Source: Alphaproteobacteria bacterium (GTDB lineage Bacteria > Pseudomonadota > Alphaproteobacteria > GCA-2731375). From it: DNA of 9,573 bases. Below, in pieces: positions 1-5,968 of this stretch. Below the pieces are notes generated by a model, which saw only the letters and a list, made by a program, of their open reading frames with translations, made no database searches and was not told where the DNA came from. Position numbers and translations under genes: made by a program. The stretch spans positions 1 through 9,573 of the forward strand of contig JASLMY010000193.1 in NCBI GenBank assembly GCA_030746295.1, read 5' to 3'. Within the stretch, counting starts at the first letter, position 1, and each line of letters begins with the position of its first letter.

Positions 1-160
1 AATCCCGCGCGACAGCAGCCTCTACCGTCGCTACATCGACAAGCTCGGCCTCCAGGAAGACGAGCTGGAGCGGATTCTCAGCCAGCTCGACGTCGCCCGT
101 CAGACGCTGAAAGAGGCGGAGGGCAAGCTCTCCGACTATGTCGAGCGCTTGAAGATTTAA
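1..160 (+). CDS. C-terminal end of a coiled-coil protein, probably DUF4139 family (partial)
   Basis: The reading frame is open from base 2 and ends at TAA 158-160, giving the last 52 residues of a protein whose start lies outside the window. The segment begins IPRDSSLYRRYIDKL and continues with heptad-like, Glu/Leu-rich sequence (DELERI, LKEAEGKLSDYVERLKI), so it should be mostly helical and may form a coiled coil. From memory, an 'xPRDSxLYRRYxxKLxxQE' stretch followed by a helical tail is how DUF4139 (mucoidy-inhibitor MuiA-like) proteins end. I infer that family, but only the tail is visible. The gene converges on the nitrile hydratase-like operon, with a palindromic repeat between them. 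Confidence 0.6.
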   Translation, partial: IPRDSSLYRRYIDKLGLQEDELERILSQLDVARQTLKEAEGKLSDYVERLKI

Positions 161-185
161 GGCGCCTGCGGTTCAGACCGCACCG

Positions 186-305
186 GTCATTGCGAGCGAG
201 CGGAGCGAGCGCGGCAATCCAGGAGCCGATGCCGCCGCGCACGACTATCGCAGCGGGTCGGATCCCCCCTGGTTCGCTTCGTCGGCTTCGCCTCCTCGCG
301 ATGAC
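186..305. repeat. Dispersed palindromic intergenic repeat (REP/BIME-like)
   Basis: The left arm starts gtcattgcgagcgagcgg at 186 and the right arm ends cctcctcgcgatgac at 305. Read in reverse complement, the right arm gives gtcatcgcgagg, then an aagcga segment, then a ccagg box. The left arm has the same order of blocks (gtcattgcgag, gagcga, caatccagg). The whole unit can therefore fold into a long imperfect hairpin. Repeats of this kind occur in many copies between genes of GC-rich alphaproteobacteria (from memory). It fills the gap between two convergent genes (ends at 160 and 318), so the hairpin may also act as a bidirectional terminator; no T-run typical of an intrinsic terminator is present. 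Confidence 0.7.
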
Positions 306-317
306 GGCCGGTGGGCG

Positions 318-935
318 CTACGCCGGCCCCTGCACGACGGTGACGCCGATCATGGAATCGCGGTTGACGAGCTCCGCCAGCGCGTCTTCGGACAGATCGT
401 CGGTGCCGGCGGGGCGCTTGGGGATGACGATGTAGCGCATGTCGGCGGTGCTGTCGTGGACGCGGACCTGGACCGCCTCCGTCAGCTCGGTGCCGAACTC
501 GCCCAGGACGCGGCGTGGCTCGCGGACGACGCGGCTGCGGTAGTCGGAAGCCTTGTACCAAGCCGGCGGCAGGCCCAAGAGGTTCCGCGGATAGCACGAG
601 CAGAGGGTGCAGACGACGACGTTGTGGACCTCTTCGGTGTTCTCCAGCGCCACCAGGTGGGTCGGCTGAATGTCGATGCCGAGCTCGTCGATGGCGGCAT
701 TGGCATCGGTGAAGAGGCGTGCCTTGTAGTCGGGGTCGGTCCAAGCTTTGGCGACCACGCGGGCGCCCATGGCGGGGCTGCGCCCGTCCATCTTCTCCAT
801 CTGCGCGCGGATCTGGTCGGCGGTGACGACGCCCTTCTCGATCAGGAGCTCGCGCATCGCCGCCTCGAGATACTGGTATTCGCTCCAAGGTCCGGACTCG
901 TCCGCGGCCGGCTCGTGGTCGTGATCGTGGCTCAT
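318..935 (-). CDS. Nitrile hydratase/thiocyanate hydrolase-family alpha (gamma) subunit, cobalt type
   Basis: This 205-residue protein carries the catalytic metal centre of a nitrile hydratase (NHase) family enzyme, which hydrates nitriles to amides or, in thiocyanate hydrolase (SCNase), thiocyanate to carbonyl sulfide and ammonia. The claw VCTLCSC is at residues 108-114. Cys109, Cys112 and Cys114 are the metal ligands; in the family Cys112 and Cys114 are oxidised to sulfinic and sulfenic acid. Thr110 (VCT, not VCS) indicates the cobalt type. Other family hallmarks are a His-rich N-terminus (MSHDHDHE), ENTEEVHNVVVC, YRSRVVREPRRVLGEFG and the end block RPAGTDDLSED...RDSMIGV. The start at 935 has a GAGGGAGAG ribosome-binding site and lies 14 bp after the betaC stop. 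The frame stays open further upstream, but that sequence is antisense-like and overlaps betaC. After the claw the sequence reads YPRN, where classical NHases usually have TPWP. Nitrilic or thiocyanate substrate cannot be decided from sequence. Confidence 0.93.
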   Translation of the reverse strand: MSHDHDHEPAADESGPWSEYQYLEAAMRELLIEKGVVTADQIRAQMEKMDGRSPAMGARVVAKAWTDPDYKARLFTDANAAIDELGIDIQPTHLVALENTEEVHNVVVCTLCSCYPRNLLGLPPAWYKASDYRSRVVREPRRVLGEFGTELTEAVQVRVHDSTADMRYIVIPKRPAGTDDLSEDALAELVNRDSMIGVTVVQGPA

Positions 936-949
936 TCCAGCTCTCTCCC

Positions 950-1243
950 TCAGGCGGCCGCGACGGGCTCCAACCAATGCTCGTAGATCTCGATCTCGAT
1001 CGCGTCCTCGGGTGCGCCGTCGTAGCCGTCCCAAAGCTCGGCCTGCCGGAAGCGAACCCGATAGAGCGGCTGGCGCGGTAGGCCGTCGCGCCCGTAGGCC
1101 AGTTGCTCGGGATTGCGGAACTCGCCGCAAATCCGCTCGACCACACCGTTCTTGCCGCGGCAATAGTAGGGCGTGCGGCAATGCCCCTTGGGATAGGCGA
1201 CGCGGACCGCCACCGCCTCCCCGACCTGGTATTTCGCCGTCAT
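950..1243 (-). CDS. Beta-subunit C-terminal half (SH3-like domain) of split NHase/SCNase-type enzyme
   Basis: This 97-residue protein corresponds to the SH3-like C-terminal domain of the NHase beta subunit, or to the separate alpha subunit (ScnA) of thiocyanate hydrolase. Diagnostic blocks are PKGHCRTPYYCRGKNGVVER (residues 18-37), the GEFRNPEQLAYG segment, LYRVRF (60-65), ELW (69-71) and YEHWLEP (87-93). Arg23 in GHCR matches the beta-subunit arginine that contacts the oxidised claw cysteines in NHase structures. The ATG at 1243 overlaps the TGA of the betaN gene as ATGA, so translation is probably coupled; a GAGGG site precedes it. At 97 residues it is only the C-terminal half of a normal beta subunit of about 220-230. 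The N-terminal half is the preceding gene, so this is a genuine split and not a truncation. Confidence 0.9.
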   Translation of the reverse strand: MTAKYQVGEAVAVRVAYPKGHCRTPYYCRGKNGVVERICGEFRNPEQLAYGRDGLPRQPLYRVRFRQAELWDGYDGAPEDAIEIEIYEHWLEPVAAA

Positions 1244-1566
1244 GCCAAGCCCTCGCCACGCGCCTTCAGATCGGCGATCCGGGCCTCGATCTCGGCCTCG
1301 CCCAGGATGCCCTTCTCGGTCAGCAGGTTGGCAATGGCGGAGACCCAGCGCTCGTAATAGCCGAGTTCCTCGTAGGCTTGCGCGCCCAGGCTCTCGATGG
1401 CGCGGCGCAGCTCGTCGACCCGGATGATGCGGTGTTCGGTGTCGCTCAACAGCATCATCAGGGCATCGATCCGCTTCTCCCAGAGGACGGAATCGTGCTC
1501 GTGCCGGTCCACGGCGCCGCCGGCCAGGCCGCCCAGATCGTGATAGCCGCGATAGTCTTCGCTCAT
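1240..1566 (-). CDS. Beta-subunit N-terminal half of split NHase/SCNase-type enzyme
   Basis: This is the first gene of the three-gene operon, 108 residues long. It matches the N-terminal half of the NHase beta subunit (equivalent to ScnB). Visible blocks are HDLGGLAG (residues 9-16), LWEKRIDAL (28-36), VDELRRAIESL (50-60) and YYERWVSAIANLLTEKG (70-86). The first Arg of DELRR (Arg54) corresponds to the other conserved beta arginine (Arg52 in classical enzymes) that holds the oxidised claw. NHase activator proteins resemble this domain too, but DLGG near the N-terminus and DELRRAIE favour a structural subunit. The start at 1566 is chosen because homology begins right after it. A GGGGAG motif at 1579-1584 lies somewhat far upstream (about 12 nt). 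No activator or amidase gene is present in the window. Confidence 0.88.
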   Translation of the reverse strand: MSEDYRGYHDLGGLAGGAVDRHEHDSVLWEKRIDALMMLLSDTEHRIIRVDELRRAIESLGAQAYEELGYYERWVSAIANLLTEKGILGEAEIEARIADLKARGEGLA

Positions 1567-1598
1567 GCCGTTATTCGTCTCCCCGTTTGGCGGGTCCA

Positions 1599-1626
1599 AT
1601 TCTAGAGGGGCGTGCCCCGAAGGCAA
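1599..1626 (-). promoter_or_regulatory. Predicted sigma70-type promoter of the hydratase operon, with a palindrome in the spacer
   Basis: On the minus strand TTGCCT (1626-1621) and TAGAAT (1604-1599) are separated by 16 bp. This is a 4/6 and 5/6 match to the housekeeping -35 and -10 boxes. The -10 box lies 32 bp upstream of the betaN ATG, giving a short leader. The spacer contains a perfect inverted repeat, ggggc-gt-gcccc (1607-1618), which could be an operator half-site pair or simply GC-rich chance sequence. The region is shared with the forward operon starting at 1718, so a bound regulator could act on both. This is a prediction from sequence only. Confidence 0.45.
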
Positions 1627-1717
1627 GCGGCACGCGACCGGCCGCCCCCCTCCCCTACCCATCCGCCATCGCATCCGCCATGATGCCGGTCGAGAAGACG
1701 GAGGGAGGAATGCCGAC

Positions 1718-2494
1718 ATGGCGCCAGCGACATATCGTGAGATGACCAAGACCCGCGAGCTCAAGGCCGGGGTCGCGTTCTTGGAGTTCGACAGTCCGGG
1801 CGTCGGCCAGATCGCCCGCGCCGGCGGCGCCGAGTTCGCCTTCATCGACATGGAGCACAGCGGCTTCGGCACCGACACGGTGAAGCGGATGCTGCGCTAC
1901 ATGCAGGCGGCCGACCTCACCAGCCTGGTGCGCCCGCCCTCCAAGGACTACGGCCACATCGCCCGGGTCCTCGACATCGGCGCCGATGCCCTGCTGTTGC
2001 AGATGACGGGCAGCGCCGAGGAGATCAGGCAAATCGTCAACTACATGAAATACCCGCCCGCAGGCCAGCGCGGCATCGCCCTGTCGATCGCGCACGACCG
2101 CTACCGGCCCGGGCCGGCGGCGGAGAAGCTGGCAGCGGCCAACGACCACGTCGCCTGCGTGCCGCTGATCGAGACCCGCGACGGGATCGAGAATATCGAC
2201 GAGATCGCTGCCGTCGACGGCGTCGACTGCCTTTGGATCGGCCACTTCGACCTCTCCGCCAGCCTCGGCATCCCGGGCCAGTTCGAGCACCCGGACTTCA
2301 AGGCCGCCGTCGACAAGGTGCTGGCCGCGGCCAAGAAGCACAACCGCAGCGCCGGCCGCATGGTCGGCTCGGTCGAGGAAGGCATCGAGCTCTACCGCGC
2401 CGGCTTCGATATGATCTGCTATTCGGGCGACGTCTTCTTGCTGCAGGCGGCGATCGAGAGCGGCATCACGGCGTTGCGCCAGGGTTGCGAATAG
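1718..2494 (+). CDS. HpcH/HpaI-family class II aldolase
   Basis: This 258-residue protein belongs to the HpcH/HpaI aldolase/citrate-lyase family, TIM-barrel enzymes that reversibly cleave 4-hydroxy-2-oxo acids to pyruvate (or a related 2-oxo acid) and an aldehyde, using a divalent metal. Key residues line up with E. coli HpaI from memory. His47 lies in FIDMEHSGF, Arg72 in VRPPSKD, and the metal ligands are Glu152 (PLIETRDGI) and Asp178 (GHFDLSASLG). KYPPAGQRGI (111-120) is another family signature. The start at 1718 has a strong GAGGGAGG site at 1701-1708; an ATG at 1710 is out of frame. It opens the forward operon, and its stop codon TAG runs into the ribosome-binding site of the next gene. 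The true substrate is unknown: keto-deoxy sugar acids, 4-hydroxy-2-oxoheptanedioate-like acids and others are all possible for this family. Confidence 0.92.
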   Translation: MAPATYREMTKTRELKAGVAFLEFDSPGVGQIARAGGAEFAFIDMEHSGFGTDTVKRMLRYMQAADLTSLVRPPSKDYGHIARVLDIGADALLLQMTGSAEEIRQIVNYMKYPPAGQRGIALSIAHDRYRPGPAAEKLAAANDHVACVPLIETRDGIENIDEIAAVDGVDCLWIGHFDLSASLGIPGQFEHPDFKAAVDKVLAAAKKHNRSAGRMVGSVEEGIELYRAGFDMICYSGDVFLLQAAIESGITALRQGCE

Positions 2495-2505
2495 GAGGGA
2501 ATGGA

Positions 2506-3546
2506 ATGGCGAAGCTACAGATCGGGCTGCCGAGCTCGCTACGCCGCAAGGACGGCTCGTCGGCTTTTCCGGGCTACGACCTGACGTCGCTCGCCGACGA
2601 GGGCTTGGCCGAGCTCAGCTACTTCGACAGCAAGCCGGCGCTGGAGCCGAACGACCTCAGGGGCTACGACATCGCCGTCCTCTTGGGTGAGCGGATCACC
2701 GCCCAGAGCATCCCCGACGACGGCCGCCTGGTCCATTTCGCCCGCATGGGGGTCGGCTTCGACACCCTCGACCTCGCCGCCTGCACGGCCCAAGACGTGC
2801 TGATCACCAACACGCCCCCTGGCGTGCGCCGGCCCATGGCGGTGGCCGTGATGACCTACATGCTGGCGTTGACCACCAACATCTTCGCCAAGAACCGGAT
2901 TGCCCGCGAGGGTCCGGCCGGCTGGGCCAAGACCACCAACCACCACGGCATGGGGCTGATCGGCCGCACCCTCGGCATCGTCGGCTTGGGCAACATCGGC
3001 TCCGAGGTGGCGCGCATCACCAAGACGCTCGGCATGCGGACGATCGCCTGCGACCCCTATATCGAGGCGAGCCATGCCGAGGAGCTGGAGGTCGAGCTGG
3101 TCTCGCTGGAACAGCTCTTTCGCCAGGCCGACGTCATCTCGATCAACTGCCCGCTCACCGACGAGACCCGGCATCTGGTGAACGAAGAGCGGCTGGCGCT
3201 GATGAAGCCGACCGCCTATCTGATCAACACGGCGCGCGGCCCCGTCGTCGACCAGAAGGCGATCACCGAGACGCTGCGCGAGAAGCGGATCGCGGGTGCT
3301 GCCCTCGACGTCCAGGACCCGGAGCCGTCGGCGGCCGACGAGCCGCTGAACGAGCTCGACAACGTCATCCTGGCACCGCACGCGCTGGGTCTGACCGACC
3401 AGATGTGGATGACCATGGCCGAGGTCCACATCACCGCTTTGCGCACCATGCTGGAGGGTCAGGTGCCGGAGTTCGTGGTCAACGAGGAGGTGCTGGAGCG
3501 GCCCGGATTTCAGGCCAAGCTCGCCCGTCTCGCCGGCGGCGACTGA
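2506..3546 (+). CDS. NAD-dependent D-2-hydroxyacid dehydrogenase
   Basis: This 346-residue enzyme belongs to the D-2-hydroxyacid dehydrogenase (PGDH/formate dehydrogenase-like) family, which interconverts 2-hydroxy acids and 2-oxo acids. The NAD-binding motif is GLGNIG (residues 160-165), and Asp183 at the end of the next strand (RTIACDP) favours NAD over NADP. The catalytic triad is Arg244 (NTARGPVVD), Glu273 (DPEP) and His292 (LAPHALG). The start is the ATG at 2506, with GGAGGG at 2494-2499 overlapping the stop of the aldolase gene; the ATG at 2501 is out of frame. The close coupling suggests it acts on the 2-oxo acid that the aldolase consumes or produces, or on its 2-hydroxy precursor. 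That pairing is inferred. The specific substrate cannot be read from sequence. Confidence 0.93.
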   Translation: MAKLQIGLPSSLRRKDGSSAFPGYDLTSLADEGLAELSYFDSKPALEPNDLRGYDIAVLLGERITAQSIPDDGRLVHFARMGVGFDTLDLAACTAQDVLITNTPPGVRRPMAVAVMTYMLALTTNIFAKNRIAREGPAGWAKTTNHHGMGLIGRTLGIVGLGNIGSEVARITKTLGMRTIACDPYIEASHAEELEVELVSLEQLFRQADVISINCPLTDETRHLVNEERLALMKPTAYLINTARGPVVDQKAITETLREKRIAGAALDVQDPEPSAADEPLNELDNVILAPHALGLTDQMWMTMAEVHITALRTMLEGQVPEFVVNEEVLERPGFQAKLARLAGGD

Positions 3547-3586
3547 CGGCGCGACGGCCGGCTGGGGAAACGGCGCGGAGCCGGCC

Positions 3587-4417
3587 GTGGACCGGGTCGC
3601 CGCCGCCAACCTGATCCATCGCGGCATCGGCCGGGTGGAGTTCTTCGATCTGCCCGAAGACCGGGTCGCCGACCTGGCGCCGCTCCTCGATGCCTTCGCC
3701 GCCGAAGGCCGACCACGGTTCAGCTTTCACAGCCCCGTCACCCGGACGGTCGCCTTCCCCTATTCGGGCGTTACCTGCTTCTACCTGAGCGACGATGCGG
3801 GCTTGCGCGAGCAGTCATTCATCCTGCTGGACGCCACCATGGCGGCGGCCAAGCGCTGGGGAGCCGCTTACGTCGTCAGCCATCTGACCCATGGACCGAC
3901 GGACAGCAAGAATCGGTCGACGGCGTTACGGTTGGCGGCTGCCGCTTGCGAGCGCATGGCGGCGCTCAGCCGCCGATACGGGGTCCCGCTCGACGTAGAG
4001 TTCGCCGCCTATACCGACGCTTTCCATCAGGCCGAGGACTTCGTCGCCGCGGTGGCGGAGCATCCCGAGCTCGGCCTCTGCATCGACGCCGGCCACGCTT
4101 ATCTCGGCGGCCTCATTCGCGAGCGCGACCATCTCGCCGACATCGCCTGCCTGGCACCCTCGGCACGCTCGATCCACCTCTGGAACAGCAAGGGACTCGA
4201 ACACACCCGGCAGCACCATCACACCCCGCTGCATCCCTCGCAAAACCCGGCGGACGGCTGGATCGACATCGAGCCGATCGTCGAGATCGTCGCCGGCACA
4301 CGGGCTGAAATCAATGTCGTCTTCGAATACCCGGTCGATGATCTGACGCCGGACGTCCAGGCGGGATACGACTGGGTGGCCGGCATTCTTGAGCGCTACC
4401 AAACGCCGGACAGATGA
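3587..4417 (+). CDS. Sugar-phosphate isomerase/epimerase-like TIM barrel (xylose isomerase/AP endonuclease 2 superfamily)
   Basis: This 276-residue protein matches the metal-dependent isomerase/epimerase TIM-barrel superfamily. Likely metal or catalytic residues are Glu138 (DVEFAAY), Asp167 and His170 (CIDAGHAYLG), His197 (SIHLWNS) and Glu247 (VVFEYP). His48 (FSFHSP) and His99 (VVSHLTHG) are also probable active-site residues. A His-rich loop, HTRQHHHTPLHPSQN, spans 206-220. The start is the GTG at 3587, with GGAG at 3577-3580 six bases upstream. No ATG is available in the 40-bp gap after the dehydrogenase. The protein begins almost directly at the strand GRVEFFDL, so the first beta strand of a usual barrel seems short or absent; the start could lie a little further upstream. 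Members act on ketoses, inosose or hydroxypyruvate, and the activity here is not predictable. Confidence 0.82.
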   Translation: MDRVAAANLIHRGIGRVEFFDLPEDRVADLAPLLDAFAAEGRPRFSFHSPVTRTVAFPYSGVTCFYLSDDAGLREQSFILLDATMAAAKRWGAAYVVSHLTHGPTDSKNRSTALRLAAAACERMAALSRRYGVPLDVEFAAYTDAFHQAEDFVAAVAEHPELGLCIDAGHAYLGGLIRERDHLADIACLAPSARSIHLWNSKGLEHTRQHHHTPLHPSQNPADGWIDIEPIVEIVAGTRAEINVVFEYPVDDLTPDVQAGYDWVAGILERYQTPDR

Positions 4418-4441
4418 GCGAGACGTCACAAGGGAAGCGTC

Positions 4442-5929
4442 ATGACGCAATTCAAGGTCCTTCTCATCAACTGCAACACGATGCTGGACACCCTGGTGAC
4501 GGCCGGCATCGGCATTCTCTCCGCCTGCCTCAAAGAGGCCGGGAACGAGGTCCAGGTCTTCGACACCACCTTCTACCGCACCGCCGAGGTCACCGGCGAC
4601 GAGGCCCGGGCGGCGGCGTTGCAGGTGAAGGAGACGAGCTTCACCGATCTCGGCATCGAGCCCGAGGCCGGCGACGTGGTCGAGGACTTCGCGGCCACGG
4701 TGGCCAGCTGGCAGCCCGACCTCATCGGCCTCTCCAGCATCGAGGTGACGCATACGCTCGGCCTCCGCCTGCTGGAGGCGGTGCGGGAGAGCGGCATCCC
4801 CACCGTCGTCGGCGGGCCCTACGCCACCTTCGCGCCCGAGATCGTGATTCGCCACCCGGCCGTCGACATGGTTTGCGTCGGCGAAGGCGAGAGCGCCCTC
4901 GTCGAGCTCTGCGACAAGCTGGCCAAGGGCGAGGAGTTGAAGCGCATCGCCAACCTCTGGGTCGAGCAAGACGGCCATGTCTACAAGAACCCGGTGCGCG
5001 CGCCGATCGACCTGGCGACGCTGCCCCGCCAGGACTGGAGCGTCTACGACAGCCGCCGCTTCTGGAAACCGATGGGCGGCAAGATGTCGGTCACCGGCAC
5101 CTTCGAGATGAACCGCGGCTGCCCCTATACCTGCTCTTTCTGCATCAATTCGGGCCTGGAGAAGATCTACGGCGACATCGGCGGCTATTACCGCGAACAG
5201 GACGTCGAGCGGTTGGTCGACGAGATGGCCGAGAAGAAGGAGCAGTACAACCTCGCCTATGTCTACCTGGTGGCGGAAAGCTTCCTGACCACGGCGCGCG
5301 AGCGGGTCCGCAGCTTCGGCCGCCTCTACCGGGAAAAGGTCGGCCTGCCGTTCTGGGTCGAGGCGCGGCCGGAATCGATCACGCCAGACAAGATCGAGGT
5401 CCTGACCGAGATCGGCTGTGAGGGCATCTCCATCGGCGTCGAGAGCGGCAACTTCGAGCTGCGCAAAACCATCCTCGGCCGCAACGTCCAGGACAAGACC
5501 ATCATCCGCGCCTTCGAATTGCTGCGCGAGACCGGCATCCGGGTCAGCGCCAACAACATCATCGGCTTCCCGACCGAGACCCGGGAGATGATCTTCGACA
5601 CCATCCGCCTCGACCGGGAGCTACAGCCCGACGGCGTCATGGTCAGCTTCTTCAGCCCCTACAAGGGCGCGACCCTGCGCGAGATGTGCCAGGACCTCGG
5701 CTATATCGAGGATGACGAGATCGCCGAGGACTACCGCCTCGGCCCGACGATGGACATGCCCCAGCTCAGCGCCAAAGAACTCGTCGGCCTGCACCGCACC
5801 TTTCCGCTTTACGTCAAGTTTCCGGAAGCGGAATGGCCCCAGATCCGGATCGCCGAAGCCGATACGGCCGAAGGCAACGCCGCCTTCCAGGAATATTCCG
5901 AGCGCTACACCCGCCAGTTCATGAGCTGA
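4442..5929 (+). CDS. Cobalamin-binding-domain radical SAM enzyme
   Basis: This 495-residue protein has the architecture of class B (B12-dependent) radical SAM enzymes. An N-terminal Rossmann-like cobalamin-binding domain (about 5-165) contains VGGPYATFAPE and VCVGEGE. The radical SAM barrel (about 215-420) carries the [4Fe-4S] motif CPYTCSFC, Cys227, Cys231 and Cys234. Further barrel signatures are EARPESI (307-313), IGVESGN (331-337) and NNIIGFPTETREMI (371-384). The DxHxxG motif of base-off cobalamin enzymes is absent, as is usual in this class. Known members methylate unactivated carbon or phosphorus, or close rings (BchE type). The C-terminal segment (about 420-495) is family-variable. 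The start at 4442 has AGGGAAG at 4431-4437 and lies 24 bp after the isomerase stop, so it looks like the last gene of the forward operon. The 39 bp to the convergent gene show no clear terminator. Its substrate is unknown. Confidence 0.9.
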   Translation: MTQFKVLLINCNTMLDTLVTAGIGILSACLKEAGNEVQVFDTTFYRTAEVTGDEARAAALQVKETSFTDLGIEPEAGDVVEDFAATVASWQPDLIGLSSIEVTHTLGLRLLEAVRESGIPTVVGGPYATFAPEIVIRHPAVDMVCVGEGESALVELCDKLAKGEELKRIANLWVEQDGHVYKNPVRAPIDLATLPRQDWSVYDSRRFWKPMGGKMSVTGTFEMNRGCPYTCSFCINSGLEKIYGDIGGYYREQDVERLVDEMAEKKEQYNLAYVYLVAESFLTTARERVRSFGRLYREKVGLPFWVEARPESITPDKIEVLTEIGCEGISIGVESGNFELRKTILGRNVQDKTIIRAFELLRETGIRVSANNIIGFPTETREMIFDTIRLDRELQPDGVMVSFFSPYKGATLREMCQDLGYIEDDEIAEDYRLGPTMDMPQLSAKELVGLHRTFPLYVKFPEAEWPQIRIAEADTAEGNAAFQEYSERYTRQFMS

Positions 5930-5968
5930 CGCGGCGTCGGCGGCGCGAACGAGCGAACGGGGGTCCTC

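Noticed and set aside
936..1259. N-terminal extension of the alpha-subunit frame starting at 1259 (313-residue version)
   Set aside because: The added part overlaps the real betaC gene in another frame, is Arg-rich and unlike any NHase. The ATG at 935 with a good ribosome-binding site matches the family start.
2539..4978. Long minus-strand frames opposite the dehydrogenase, isomerase and radical SAM genes
   Set aside because: They are antisense shadows of clearly conserved genes; their translations show no family motif.
4414..5421. Forward 335-residue frame starting at the ATGA overlapping the isomerase stop
   Set aside because: It is out of frame with the radical SAM gene and has Arg/His/Gly-rich low-complexity composition typical of a shifted frame in GC-rich DNA.
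5930..5968. Intrinsic terminator between the convergent radical SAM and secreted-protein genes
   Set aside because: The 39-bp gap is GC-rich but I see no convincing stem-loop followed by a T-run on either strand.
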